From NCBI GenBank assembly GCA_002083825.1, contig DAZV01000055.1, positions 1 through 64,000 of the forward strand: DNA of 64,000 bases. The letters are read 5' to 3'. Each line of letters starts with the position of its first letter. The first letter of the stretch is position 1. The translations under genes and the position numbers were made by a program. The notes under the pieces were generated by a model that had not been told where the DNA came from, made no database searches, and saw only the letters and a program-made list of their open reading frames with translations. Of this stretch, positions 17,617 through 26,067 are shown piece by piece. The stretch comes from Candidatus Sericytochromatia bacterium S15B-MN24 CBMW_12 (lineage in GTDB: Bacteria > Cyanobacteriota > Sericytochromatia > S15B-MN24 > UBA4093).

Positions 17617-17928
17617 ATGAACAAAGAGGAACTGATCAAGGCCATCTCCACCAAGGCCAAGGTCTCGCAAAAAGAGGCCGGCGAGTGCCTCAACGCCACC
17701 ATCGAGGCCATCAGCCAGGCGCTCTCCCGTGGCCACAAGGTGACGCTCGTTGGCTTTGGCACGTTCCAGGTTCGCCAGCGCGCCGCCCGCGAGGGCCGCA
17801 ACCCCCGCACCGGCGCCGTCCTCAAGATCCCCGCCAAGAAATCGCCCGTCTGGACCGCCGGCAAGAACCTCAAGGAGCGGATCGAAGGCAAGCGCAAGCA
17901 GCTCGCAGGCTCCGGCCGCGGACGCTAA
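17617..17928 (+). CDS. hup: HU-family DNA-binding protein
   Basis: Histone-like nucleoid protein that binds and bends DNA as a dimer. The 103-residue product starts MNKEELIKAIS. It has the HU dimerisation helices and the signature VTLVGFGTFQVRQRAAREGRNPRTG, followed by the DNA-intercalating arm proline in KIPAKKSPVWTAGKNLKERI. It carries a short extra Arg/Gly/Lys-rich C-terminal tail (EGKRKQLAGSGRGR) beyond the usual ~90 residues, which probably adds nonspecific DNA affinity. The start follows GAGGAGG. It is driven by a near-consensus promoter and ends in a terminator. Confidence 0.97.
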   Translation: MNKEELIKAISTKAKVSQKEAGECLNATIEAISQALSRGHKVTLVGFGTFQVRQRAAREGRNPRTGAVLKIPAKKSPVWTAGKNLKERIEGKRKQLAGSGRGR

Positions 17929-17938
17929 CACCCCTACC

Positions 17939-17971
17939 AGGAGGCCAGGCTACCCGCCGGGCCTCCTCTTT
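17939..17971 (+). terminator. Intrinsic terminator after the HU gene
   Basis: Stem AGGAGGCC (17939-17946) / GGCCTCCT (17960-17967) is followed by CTTT. It lies between convergent genes. Confidence 0.8.
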
Positions 17972-17981
17972 CATGGACCCT

Positions 17982-20105
17982 TCACTTCGTCATGGCTTCC
18001 GCGCGCAGCACCCGCTCGACCAGGGTCGCCGGAAGCTCCTGGTAATGCGCGAAGCTCGACTCCACCGTGCCCTGGCCCCGGCTGAAGCTCTGCAGGCTCC
18101 GGACGAAACCCGCTAGCTCCGACAGCGGAATCTTCGCGCGAAGCGCCTGGCCCTCCACGCCCTCCACGTGGGAGCGGCGAACGTTGAGATCGCCCATCGC
18201 ATCCCCCAGGTTCGCCTCGGGAAGCGTGACGCTGAGCGCCATGATGGGTTCCAGCAAGACGGGCCCGGCCTCCATGAAGATCTTCTTCATCGCGAGGTGG
18301 GCGGCGGTCTTGAAGGCCAGCTCCGACGAATCCACCGCATGCGCCGAGCCGTCGTAGAGCGTCACCCGGACGTCCACGATCGGGAAACCCGCCAGAATCC
18401 CCTGATCCAGCACCTCGCGAACTCCCTTTTCCACCGCGGGGATGTAGGCGCGCGGAACGGAGCCGCCGACCACCGCGTCGACGAACTCGAAACCCGAGCC
18501 GCGAGGCAAAGGTTCGATCGCCAGCCAGACATCCCCGTACTGGCCCCGACCCCCGGTTTGCTTCTTGAACTTGCCTTGCCCCTTGGCCTTGCCCGCCACC
18601 GTCTCGCGGTAGGGAATCTGCGGCTCGGATTGCGTCACGTCGAGGCCGTAGCGGTTGAGCAAGCGAGAGAGAGCCACCTCCAGGTGCAGCTGCCCCTGCC
18701 CGGAAAGAACCGTTCGGTGGCTCTTGGGCTCCACCGAGATCTTCAGGGCGGGATCCTCCTCCTTCAGCTTGGCGAGGCTGATGGCGAGCTTGGCCTCGTC
18801 GCCCTTGGACCGGGGGGCGATCGCCACCGAAAAGAGGGCCTGAGGCAGCGCCGGAACCGGGTACTGGAGACTGCCCGCGCCGTGCGTCGACGCCAGCAAC
18901 GTGTCCCCGGTCTGGACCTCCTTGAGCTTCGCCACCGCTCCGATCTCGCCCGCAATCAAACGGTCGACCGGAAGCATCCTCTTGCCCAGTACCTTGAAGA
19001 GCCTGCCGACCCGCTCGCTCGAACCGCGGCCAGGGTCGCGAACATGATCGTCGGCCTCCAGGATCCCCGAAAGCACCCGAAAGAGCGAGATCTTCCCGAG
19101 GTACGGATCCTGCATGGTCTTGAAGACGATCGCCGAAAACGGAGCCTCGAGTCCCGGAACGAACGTCTGCTCGGACTGGCTTTCCGCATCCCGCAAGGGA
19201 CTGGCATGGCGCTCGACCGGCGAGGGAAAGAGCTCCACGATCGCATCGAGCAAGGGACGGACGGCCAGGTTGGCCTTGCCGGACCCGCAGAGAACGGGGA
19301 TGAGCTTGCCTTCCCGCAGATCCGCACGCAGAGCCTGGTTGAGCTCGCCGAGCGTCAGATCCTCGCCTTGCAGATAGCGCTCGAGCAAGCGATCATCCAG
19401 CTCCGCCACCGCCTCCACCAGCCGCGCGCGATAGCGCGCGACCGTTTCTTTCAGCTCCGGCGGAATGGCCTCGGAGATCTCGGTGACGCTGCCTTCGTCC
19501 GGAGCGAAGAACCAGGTTCGCATGCCGATCAGATCCACGTCACCCCGGAAGCCCGCCCCGCTTCCCACCGGAAGCTCCAGGGGAACCGCATGCCCGTCGA
19601 GATGGTCGGCGATCTGGCTCAAGATGGCCTCGTAGGGAAGAACCCCGTCGGCGTCCACTCCGTTGATGAAGATCATCAGCGGCAAGCCCGCCCCCCGAGC
19701 CAGCGCGAAGAGCTTCCGCGTGTTGGCGTCCACTCCCTTGGCGGCATCCACCAAGAGCAGCGCCGCATCTGCCGCCAGCAGTCCCATGCGCGTCTCGGCC
19801 CCGAAGTCGGCGAGTCCCGGAGTGTCGATCAGGTGGATGACGTGATCCCGCCAGGCCCCCGTCGCCACCGACGCCGAGACCGAGATCCCCCTCAGGATCG
19901 CTTCGGGATCGAAGTCCGTGGTCGTGCTGCCCTCCTCCACCGTGCCCCGGCTCGGTATGATGGCCATGTCGAAAAGCAGGGCCTCCACCAGCGTGGTCTT
20001 GCCGACGCTCGCGGGGCCCAAAATTACAAGGTTCCGGATCTTGCCCGGATCGAGATTCGGCACATGGTTCTTCGCCTTCTGGCCTCCCGTGCTTCGCGAC
20101 TCCAT
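17982..20105 (-). CDS. EF-G-like translation-factor GTPase
   Basis: A 707-residue paralogue of elongation factor G with all five EF-G domains. The G domain has P-loop GPASVGKTT, switch region STTTDFDPEAILRGISVS and G3 DTPGLADF. Domain II, domain III (LSGQGQLHLEVALSRL), domain IV (YIPAVEKGVREVLDQG) and domain V follow. The G4 motif, normally NKxD, reads NGVD, losing the Lys that packs on the guanine ring. That may weaken nucleotide binding or specificity. This resembles the EF-G2-like family found besides canonical EF-G in many bacteria, whose role is poorly defined. It stands alone, convergent with the HU gene, and is not in a ribosomal protein operon. Confidence 0.88.
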   Translation of the reverse strand: MESRSTGGQKAKNHVPNLDPGKIRNLVILGPASVGKTTLVEALLFDMAIIPSRGTVEEGSTTTDFDPEAILRGISVSASVATGAWRDHVIHLIDTPGLADFGAETRMGLLAADAALLLVDAAKGVDANTRKLFALARGAGLPLMIFINGVDADGVLPYEAILSQIADHLDGHAVPLELPVGSGAGFRGDVDLIGMRTWFFAPDEGSVTEISEAIPPELKETVARYRARLVEAVAELDDRLLERYLQGEDLTLGELNQALRADLREGKLIPVLCGSGKANLAVRPLLDAIVELFPSPVERHASPLRDAESQSEQTFVPGLEAPFSAIVFKTMQDPYLGKISLFRVLSGILEADDHVRDPGRGSSERVGRLFKVLGKRMLPVDRLIAGEIGAVAKLKEVQTGDTLLASTHGAGSLQYPVPALPQALFSVAIAPRSKGDEAKLAISLAKLKEEDPALKISVEPKSHRTVLSGQGQLHLEVALSRLLNRYGLDVTQSEPQIPYRETVAGKAKGQGKFKKQTGGRGQYGDVWLAIEPLPRGSGFEFVDAVVGGSVPRAYIPAVEKGVREVLDQGILAGFPIVDVRVTLYDGSAHAVDSSELAFKTAAHLAMKKIFMEAGPVLLEPIMALSVTLPEANLGDAMGDLNVRRSHVEGVEGQALRAKIPLSELAGFVRSLQSFSRGQGTVESSFAHYQELPATLVERVLRAEAMTK

Positions 20106-20326
20106 CGCTGCGTCCCTCCTTCCCGTGATAGCGTTCCCCTCCGGTCGCCATCTTCCTGCGGCCGCCGGCGGCGGGTCAATGCGGGACTGCCCGAAAGCCT
20201 CGTCGATCCTGACGATGGATTGGAGGCGCCCGCTTCCGGGTATGAACTCCTTTGCGCCCCTTCCCTCGCGCGGGAACGGGATTCACGGTCGGATCCTCCG
20301 AGGATCTCGCCAGGCAAAGGGAACCC

Positions 20327-21511
20327 ATGAAGCAGCGTATTCTCATCATCTACGAGACCGCCGGCGGCGGACACCTCTCGAACGCGCTGGCCATCGAAGC
20401 GGCCTGCAAGCAGAACTACCCCGATTCCGAGATCGTCCTGATGCACGTCTCGGTTGCCGCCAAGAGCCAGCGCATCGCGGCCCTCTTCGACGGCTACAAC
20501 CGCATGCTCAAGTTCGATCCGCGGATCGTCAAATACGGCTACACCATCCTCAATCGGATCAACGCCGAGAAGCTCGTCCTCCCCTTCATGCCCAAGGTCA
20601 CCCGGAACCTCGAGGACGCCTTCTACGAAATCAAGCCCGACGTCATCGTCAGCGTCTTCGGCATGGTCAACTACGCCGTCTGGGACGTCCTCAAGAACCT
20701 CGGCTGGGCCCATCACGTCCCCTACCTGATCTTCGTCACCGACATGACCAGCTCCTTCCTCCGCAGCTGGGTCCACCCCGAAGCCGACATGATGATCGCC
20801 ATGCTGCCCGAAACCAAGCAGCAGCTGGTGGCCTACGGCATGCCCGAAGAGCGAATCCGCGTCCTTGACGGCCTTCCCGTCAATCCCAACTTCATCCGCC
20901 CCCCCATTCCCAAGCCCGAGGCCCGCCGCGAACTGGGAATGGCCCTCGACCGCTTCACCGTGCTCATCACCATGGGCGGAGTCGCCAACAAGAACACCTA
21001 CCGCTTCACCAAGGAGCTCGCCGATTCCGGCCTACCCCTGCAGATCATCGTGGTCTGCGGCCGGAACGCCAGCCTGAAGCGAAAGATGGATCGCCTCGCC
21101 GCCGGATCCCGTGCCCCCATCAAGGTCCTCGGCTTCACCGACAAGATGCCGCTCCTCATGGACGCGACCGATCTCGCCATCTCGAAGCCCGGTCCCGGCA
21201 CCATCGCCGAGCTCGTCCACAAGGAAATCCCCATGCTGATCGACGACATCTTCGATCCCATGCCCCAGGAGCGCGGCAACCTCAGCTTCGTCGTCCAGAA
21301 GGGAGTCGGGCTCGCCATCACCCGCGACCACTCGGTCTCGGCCATGGTCCGCGACCTCATGAACGACCCGGTCCGCTTCGAGCAACTGCGGGCCGCCGCG
21401 CGGTCCATCAAGAACGAGAAAGCGGTCTTCGACCTCGTGGACCTGATCATGAGCTTCGTCCCCGAGTCCAAGCTTTCCCTCACGTCGAGCTTGCACCCCT
21501 CAAACCGCTGA
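20327..21511 (+). CDS. MGDG-synthase-like (GT28) glycosyltransferase
   Basis: A 394-residue GT-B glycosyltransferase. The N-terminal MGDG_synth domain begins IYETAGGGHLSNALAI, the glycine-rich acceptor/lipid-site motif of the MurG/UgtP/MGDG-synthase group. The C-terminal GT28 domain has MGGVANKNTYRF, the sugar-nucleotide motif KPGPGTIAELVHKEIPML and PQERGN. Such enzymes transfer galactose or glucose from a UDP-sugar to diacylglycerol on the cytoplasmic face of the membrane. The start ATG at 20327 follows AAAGGGA; the open frame upstream has no support. A strong terminator follows. A GT4 glycosyltransferase lies 1.3 kb downstream on the other strand, so a glycolipid pathway is plausible. The sugar is not predictable. 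Confidence 0.85.
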   Translation: MKQRILIIYETAGGGHLSNALAIEAACKQNYPDSEIVLMHVSVAAKSQRIAALFDGYNRMLKFDPRIVKYGYTILNRINAEKLVLPFMPKVTRNLEDAFYEIKPDVIVSVFGMVNYAVWDVLKNLGWAHHVPYLIFVTDMTSSFLRSWVHPEADMMIAMLPETKQQLVAYGMPEERIRVLDGLPVNPNFIRPPIPKPEARRELGMALDRFTVLITMGGVANKNTYRFTKELADSGLPLQIIVVCGRNASLKRKMDRLAAGSRAPIKVLGFTDKMPLLMDATDLAISKPGPGTIAELVHKEIPMLIDDIFDPMPQERGNLSFVVQKGVGLAITRDHSVSAMVRDLMNDPVRFEQLRAAARSIKNEKAVFDLVDLIMSFVPESKLSLTSSLHPSNR

Positions 21512-21520
21512 TACCCACGA

Positions 21521-21558
21521 CAGCGACCCCGGGCCAGGCCTCGGGGTCGCTGTTTTTT
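21521..21558 (+). terminator. Strong intrinsic terminator
   Basis: An 11-bp stem (21521-21531 / 21542-21552) is followed by TTTTTT. It ends the GT28 gene and lies just before the stop of the convergent gene at 21573. Confidence 0.95.
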
Positions 21559-21572
21559 CGTCTGGTGGGCGG

Positions 21573-22658
21573 TTAATCGAAAAGGCTGCCTATCTGGCGT
21601 CCGAGCCAGCGCACGCCGTCCACGACCTGATCGGCGACCTCCTCGGCTCCCTCTCCGACTGTCTTGATGCCTGACATGACGTGGGTGGCCATCACGTCGG
21701 GCAGGTCGGTGATGCCCCGCGAGGCTTCCGACGGCTCCTCGCCGAACAGGGACCCCACGCCGTTGATTACCGTGTTCGCGAGCAGGACGGGGATGCTGAG
21801 CAAGGGAGCGACCACCGTCTGGGTGATGCCGCGGGGGAGCTTGCCGAGCCCCACGGAAACTCCCGCCTGCGCTTCGCCGCCGAGCCCCGCCGCGGCGCCG
21901 AGACCCGCTCCGGCCGATAGTTTGCCGTCTCGAAACGAGAGGGATCCCAGGAAGGACGAGGCAGCGCCCGCCATGGCCTTCAGGGATCCGGAGCCTCCGA
22001 CTTCGATCAGACCCAGAATCGACACACCTCCCGTGGCATGACTTCGAACTCCCGCCGCGGCATCCGTTCGCGCGGCCGCGCCGAGTGCAAAAGCCGGCAG
22101 ACCCAGGGAATCGATTCCCAGCCAGGCCCGACCGTGAGCGCTGGCCTCGGCGCTGGCTTCCGCGGTGATTCCCGCCGTTCCGTGAGCTTGAAGGATTCCA
22201 AGATTGGCGCTACCCGTGGCGCTGGCGGCGACCTGGGCCTTGGCGACGGCGCCAGCCGACGCTTCGAGGCCGATCTGCAGTTCCCCGACGACGGCGCGGC
22301 CCTCGGCATGGATCGTCGCGGCCGCGCTCGCGCTGGCCGTCAAGTCGGCGGAGAGGACCCCCAGGGCCCGGGCCGTGACGGCGGTTTGAGCCTGAAGCAA
22401 GCCGGCCGCCTGCGCGGAAAAGGAAGCCTCGGTATGGTTGGGGCTGGTGACTATCTGGCCTGCGGCTCGGGCATGCCCGTAAGCCAGGGCGGCCGCAGAG
22501 GCCTGCACGGCAACCGGGCCGAGGCGAAGATCGGTGGACTCCGCGCGATGCGCCAGGGCGCGGCGTTCGACCGCTCCAGCGAGCTGGCGGCGTTGCGCAT
22601 GGGCATGCAGCCGTTGATGAAGGGGGTGGGGCCCCGTTGCGAGAGATAGGCTGGCCAT
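21573..22658 (-). CDS. Alanine-rich protein of unknown function
   Basis: A 361-residue protein with no signal peptide. Residues ~1-240 are strongly Ala/Gly/Ser-rich with short irregular repeats (ASAAALAYG, ARALGVLSADLTASASAAAT, SAEASAHGRAWLG), suggesting an extended or beta-helical fold. A hydrophobic segment (VVAPLLSIPVLLANTVINGVG) near 275-297 could insert into membranes. The acidic C-terminus ends with an amphipathic helix (VVDGVRWLGRQIGSLFD). No family was recognised. The start ATG at 22658 follows AGGAGG, but that ribosome site is partly buried in a GC-rich hairpin. A secreted structural or toxin-like protein is possible, but this is speculation. Confidence 0.65.
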   Translation of the reverse strand: MASLSLATGPHPLHQRLHAHAQRRQLAGAVERRALAHRAESTDLRLGPVAVQASAAALAYGHARAAGQIVTSPNHTEASFSAQAAGLLQAQTAVTARALGVLSADLTASASAAATIHAEGRAVVGELQIGLEASAGAVAKAQVAASATGSANLGILQAHGTAGITAEASAEASAHGRAWLGIDSLGLPAFALGAAARTDAAAGVRSHATGGVSILGLIEVGGSGSLKAMAGAASSFLGSLSFRDGKLSAGAGLGAAAGLGGEAQAGVSVGLGKLPRGITQTVVAPLLSIPVLLANTVINGVGSLFGEEPSEASRGITDLPDVMATHVMSGIKTVGEGAEEVADQVVDGVRWLGRQIGSLFD

Positions 22659-22663
22659 GGAAT

Positions 22664-22692
22664 CCTCCTGCTCCGGTTATCGCCGGAGCAGG
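22664..22692 (-). promoter_or_regulatory. Hairpin partly covering the ribosome-binding site
   Basis: CCTGCTCCGG (22667-22676) and CCGGAGCAGG (22683-22692) form a 10-bp stem with a 6-nt loop. On the transcript of the alanine-rich gene, the 3' arm runs into the Shine-Dalgarno AGGAGG (22669-22664), six nucleotides before the start codon. This could limit translation until the hairpin is melted or bound. Confidence 0.5.
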
Positions 22693-22703
22693 CCCCATTA
22701 GGG

Positions 22704-22728
22704 TAAAGGGAGCGCTAAGCTCCCTTTA
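22704..22728. terminator. Hairpin after the GT4 glycosyltransferase gene
   Basis: A 10-bp stem (TAAAGGGAGC 22704-22713 / GCTCCCTTTA 22719-22728) with a 5-nt loop lies 39 nt beyond the GT4 stop. The stem ends in T residues on both strands, but the T-run is short. It is probably the transcript end of the GT4 gene. Confidence 0.55.
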
Positions 22729-22766
22729 AGATTTCATGTCCGCCCGAGGCCCGATCCGGGTCGGGC

Positions 22767-23975
22767 TCAGGCGCGAAGATGGCTCTCGGCGACGACGTCG
22801 CGGAAGATCGCCTCGAACTGGCTGACGGTCTCGCGCAGGGCATGGTGCTGGACCAGTTCCAGGCCACGCTGTCCCAGTTTCTGGCGCAGTGGCTCGTCGT
22901 CGACGAGCTGGACGATTCTATCGGCGAGGTCCTGCCCGGAGCCGGGCACGTGCAGGAAGCCATTCTCGCCATGGTGGACGATCTCGGGGATGGCGCTGGC
23001 GTTGGCTCCGATGAGAGGCAGGCCGGAGGCTGCCGCTTCGAGCAGGACCATGCCCTGGAGCTCGGCTTCGGAGGGGAGGACGAAGACGTCGACGGCCCGG
23101 TAGATGAGGGGAAGGGTCGATTCGTCGACCATGCCGGTGAAGGTGACGTGCTCGGAGCAGCGGGCCTCCTGGATCATGGCGGGGATGTCCATGGGGCCGG
23201 ATCCCGTGAAGACGACGTGGAAGGGGGTCTGGGCGAGGGCCTTGGGGATGGCTTCGACGAGGACGTCGAGGCGCTTCTCGACGGACATGCGACCGGCATA
23301 AAGGATGGCGGGACGATCCAGAGGCAGGTTGAAGCGTTCCTTGAGGGAGCGCTTCTCTTCCGGTGTGGTGGGTTTGAAGAGGTGCAGGTCGACTCCGTTG
23401 GAGACGGGCACGGCTTGCTTGGCAAGTCCGTTTTCGAAGAGCATGTCGCAGGCGAGGTTGGTCGGGGCGGTGACGAAGTCGCACTGGTCCAGCAGGGTGA
23501 TGATCTCTTCCCAGTAGCGGGACTCGAAGACCTTGTAGGTTTGCCAGTCCTTGTTGACCTTGAAGGGAACGAAGGGGAGGACGTTCTCCGGCATGGCGTG
23601 GTTGGTGGCGACGACGGGGATGCCCAGTTTCTTGGCGATTTTGACGGCGATCGCCCCGATGTAGGCGGGCGTCTGGATGTGGATCACGTCGGGCTGGACC
23701 TTGGCGATCGTGCGCTCCACCATGCCGTCGGGAAGGAGGGCGAAGCGCGGCGGGGCCTTCTTGCCCGGGCTGCTGATGAGGGGTGAGACCGATCGGCAGC
23801 GGTAGATGGTGGTGTTGCCGTCATGTTCGACGCTGTGGCGGAAGGTCAAGGAGGGGGCGATGACGGAGACCTGATGCCCGCGCTCGGCAAGGCCATGAGC
23901 GAGGCGCCGACTGGAGATGGCGCTGCCTCCCAGGGTGGGCGGATAATACTGGTCGGCGACCAAGAGGATCTTCAT
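22767..23975 (-). CDS. Family 4 glycosyltransferase
   Basis: A 402-residue GT-B retaining glycosyltransferase. The N-terminus MKILLVADQYYPPTLGGSAIS is the acceptor-side glycine loop. The C-terminal domain has the GT4 segment ILYAGRMSVEKRLDVLVEAI and the donor-binding Glu motif in PSEAELQGMVLLEAAASGLPLIGANASAIPEIV. These features match the group containing mannosyl-, glucosyl- and galactosyl-transferases that act on lipids, including diglycosyl-diacylglycerol synthases. The start at 23975 (MKILL) fits the family and has GGGGAG 12 nt upstream; an in-frame ATG at 23987 is the alternative. The nearby MGDG-synthase-like gene suggests sequential sugar addition to a membrane lipid. Confidence 0.87.
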   Translation of the reverse strand: MKILLVADQYYPPTLGGSAISSRRLAHGLAERGHQVSVIAPSLTFRHSVEHDGNTTIYRCRSVSPLISSPGKKAPPRFALLPDGMVERTIAKVQPDVIHIQTPAYIGAIAVKIAKKLGIPVVATNHAMPENVLPFVPFKVNKDWQTYKVFESRYWEEIITLLDQCDFVTAPTNLACDMLFENGLAKQAVPVSNGVDLHLFKPTTPEEKRSLKERFNLPLDRPAILYAGRMSVEKRLDVLVEAIPKALAQTPFHVVFTGSGPMDIPAMIQEARCSEHVTFTGMVDESTLPLIYRAVDVFVLPSEAELQGMVLLEAAASGLPLIGANASAIPEIVHHGENGFLHVPGSGQDLADRIVQLVDDEPLRQKLGQRGLELVQHHALRETVSQFEAIFRDVVAESHLRA

Positions 23976-24058
23976 CGGTGAACGCATCTCCCCATCAGGG
24001 TTTGGAGCAGGTAAAACGGGCGCATCTCAAACGATACTGCCAGTCGGGCCCCGATTCG

Positions 24059-24394
24059 TCAAGCGCGGGCGAGGCTCCCGAGGATGCCGTTGACGAGGGA
24101 GATGACGAGAGCGGCGAGGATGGCCCAGCCGAAGTGGGACACGGTGATCCCGGGGACGAGGGCGGCGACCAGCCAGATCATGAAGCCGTTGATGACCAGG
24201 AGGAAGAGCCCCAGGGTCAGGATGGTGATGGGGAGGGAGAAAAAGATGAACAGGGGCTTGACGATCATGTTGGCGAGCCCGAGGGCTGCCGCGCCGATGA
24301 TGGCGCTGACCAGGCCGTCGACGTGAAAGCCGGGGAGCAGGTAGGCTGCGAGCATGAAGGCGATGGCGGCAATCAGCCAATGAACGAGGACCAT
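24059..24394 (-). CDS. Small four-helix membrane protein (holin-4/YvlD type)
   Basis: A 111-residue integral membrane protein with four hydrophobic helices and short loops. The pattern AAALGLANMIVKPLFIFFSLPITILTLG matches the phage-holin superfamily IV / YvlD family (Bacillus YvlD, cyanobacterial homologues). Despite the family name these are chromosomal proteins with no shown lytic role. Its first 22 bp overlap the end of the phosphatase-superfamily gene, so the two are co-transcribed. Confidence 0.85.
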   Translation of the reverse strand: MVLVHWLIAAIAFMLAAYLLPGFHVDGLVSAIIGAAALGLANMIVKPLFIFFSLPITILTLGLFLLVINGFMIWLVAALVPGITVSHFGWAILAALVISLVNGILGSLARA

Positions 24395-25887
24395 GGGGCT
24401 CTCCGATCGTCGAGGTGTGGCGGGCGGGCGATGCCCAGCGCGTCGAGGATCATGGGGACGACGTCGAGGGTTCGCACCGGCCGCGAGGGCGGCTTCAGGC
24501 CGACCGTGAGCAAGGGGACGCAGGAGTCCTCCCGGTGCAGGGAGCCGTGGTTTCCCTTGCCCATGGTGAAGCCCGTGGTGAATTCATACCCGAGTTTGGC
24601 GGTGATCACCAGGTCGGGATCTCCGGCGAGGGAGCCGGCGAGGCGTCCGAGAGCGTCGGGGTAGTCGCCGTCGATGAGGTGGTGGGCGTCAAAGCGCAGG
24701 TCGAGCACGCCGGGGTCCCCCTCGAGGCTCCAGCTGCGGCCGAAGGCGTCTCGGTAAGGCCCTCCGGGCTTCCAGCTCAGGAGGCGTCCGGAATCGGGCT
24801 GCAAGCAGGTGATCCGGGCACCTGGCTCGGAGCCCGCCGGGGGGTTGTCCTTCCAGGCGATCTGCGCGATGGAGGGCCATGTTCGCAGTTCGGCCAGGGT
24901 AGCGTCCAGGAGGCTGCGGTCGGCGAGGTAGAGGAGGGCGGATCGGTCGTTGGGGGCGATCGCCAGATCGTATCCTCCGCGTGCGAGGCCTGCCCCTCCG
25001 AGCGGGGCCACCTTCAGGCGGCGAAAGGCCCGGTAGACGTTGACGGCGTAGCCGGCAAACCCTCCGATGTCGCTTTGGGCATGGTCTCCGACCAGGATCC
25101 AGCGCGCCTCGCTTACGGCCGCGTCCCAGGAGCCGTAGGCGGTCATGAGCTTTCCGACTTGTCGGTCGACTATCCTGAGGGAGAAGGCGCAGCCCATCGG
25201 GCCGTGCTGGTGGCTTCGCAGGTCGTGCTCGTTGAGGTAGACGAGCTGGAAATCCGGGCGGTGGGCGCGGATCATGGCCGCGCCGTAGTCACCTGCTCGC
25301 CTGTCGGTGAGCCCGTACTTGAAGAAGGGTCCCTGCGGGGCGAAGCCCGGCGGCCGCAGGACGTCCCCGTAGTAGTAGTGCCGCGGGCCGCGCATGAGGA
25401 TTTCCTTGTCGAGGCCCGAGGCCCAGCGGACGAGCCAGGGCAGCCTGGCGGCATGATCGTGCCCGCCGCGCGCGATCGGGAAGTTCACGCAGCCGACGCT
25501 CAGGTCTTCCCCCTCCAAGATCTCGAAGAGGGTCGGAGTGCGACCATGAAGATGGGCGCCGTTGAGGTTCAGGAGAATGTCCCGGAGCACTCCCGGCAGC
25601 GTCCCCTGCCTGAAGCTCTGAGGGGACGGCCAGTAGTGAATGTAGCGGTCCTCTGCGCGCGAGTACCACATGATCCCCTGAATCCCGTGGCCGGTCGGAG
25701 TCGCCCCGGTCACCAGCGTGCTGAGCGCCGTGGGCGTCACGGTGGGAAAGGTGGAGATGCACGCCGGATCCAGCAGCCCGGCGCGAAGCAGGTGGGAAAT
25801 AGCAGGCAGGCGCTCCAGCTCCCTCAGCAGGAGCCGGGGATGCCATGAGTCGATGATGATCAGGTGAATCGGACGCGAATCCCCCAT
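24373..25887 (-). CDS. Alkaline phosphatase superfamily hydrolase (phosphodiesterase type)
   Basis: A 504-residue predicted metal-dependent phosphoesterase. The two-zinc site is visible: the N-terminal Asp in LIIIDSWHP, the nucleophilic Thr region STFPTVTPTALSTLVTG, the Asp/His pair in VGDHAQSD and the distal His in GKGNHGSLH. The layout matches type I phosphodiesterase / nucleotide pyrophosphatase proteins. No signal peptide is seen, so it is probably cytoplasmic. Start ATG at 25887 follows GAGG at normal spacing; the open frame to 25956 lacks support. Substrate unknown. It overlaps the downstream YvlD-like membrane protein gene. Confidence 0.85.
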   Translation of the reverse strand: MGDSRPIHLIIIDSWHPRLLLRELERLPAISHLLRAGLLDPACISTFPTVTPTALSTLVTGATPTGHGIQGIMWYSRAEDRYIHYWPSPQSFRQGTLPGVLRDILLNLNGAHLHGRTPTLFEILEGEDLSVGCVNFPIARGGHDHAARLPWLVRWASGLDKEILMRGPRHYYYGDVLRPPGFAPQGPFFKYGLTDRRAGDYGAAMIRAHRPDFQLVYLNEHDLRSHQHGPMGCAFSLRIVDRQVGKLMTAYGSWDAAVSEARWILVGDHAQSDIGGFAGYAVNVYRAFRRLKVAPLGGAGLARGGYDLAIAPNDRSALLYLADRSLLDATLAELRTWPSIAQIAWKDNPPAGSEPGARITCLQPDSGRLLSWKPGGPYRDAFGRSWSLEGDPGVLDLRFDAHHLIDGDYPDALGRLAGSLAGDPDLVITAKLGYEFTTGFTMGKGNHGSLHREDSCVPLLTVGLKPPSRPVRTLDVVPMILDALGIARPPHLDDRRAPWSSFIG

Positions 25888-26067
25888 GGCCCCGCCTCTT
25901 TTCCCGGCACTCCGATGGTCTCGCCCCCCTTTTCTCCCCCGCGGCGAGGACGACATCAGCTTACCTATACGTCATGAAGTTTGGTGAAGTCAAGACCGAA
26001 CGCGCCATCCCCCCGCGACCGCGGCGCGATCGCCCGGAGGGAGACGTCGGAAGATGCGGGTTACGCC

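Noticed and set aside
18168-20330. 720-codon plus-strand frame opposite the EF-G-like gene
   Set aside because: Antisense shadow with Arg/His/Asp-rich composition and no start context.
24059-24394. Holin-like protein taken as a sign of prophage
   Set aside because: The family is a chromosomal YvlD-type membrane protein; no phage genes, integrase or att sites are nearby.
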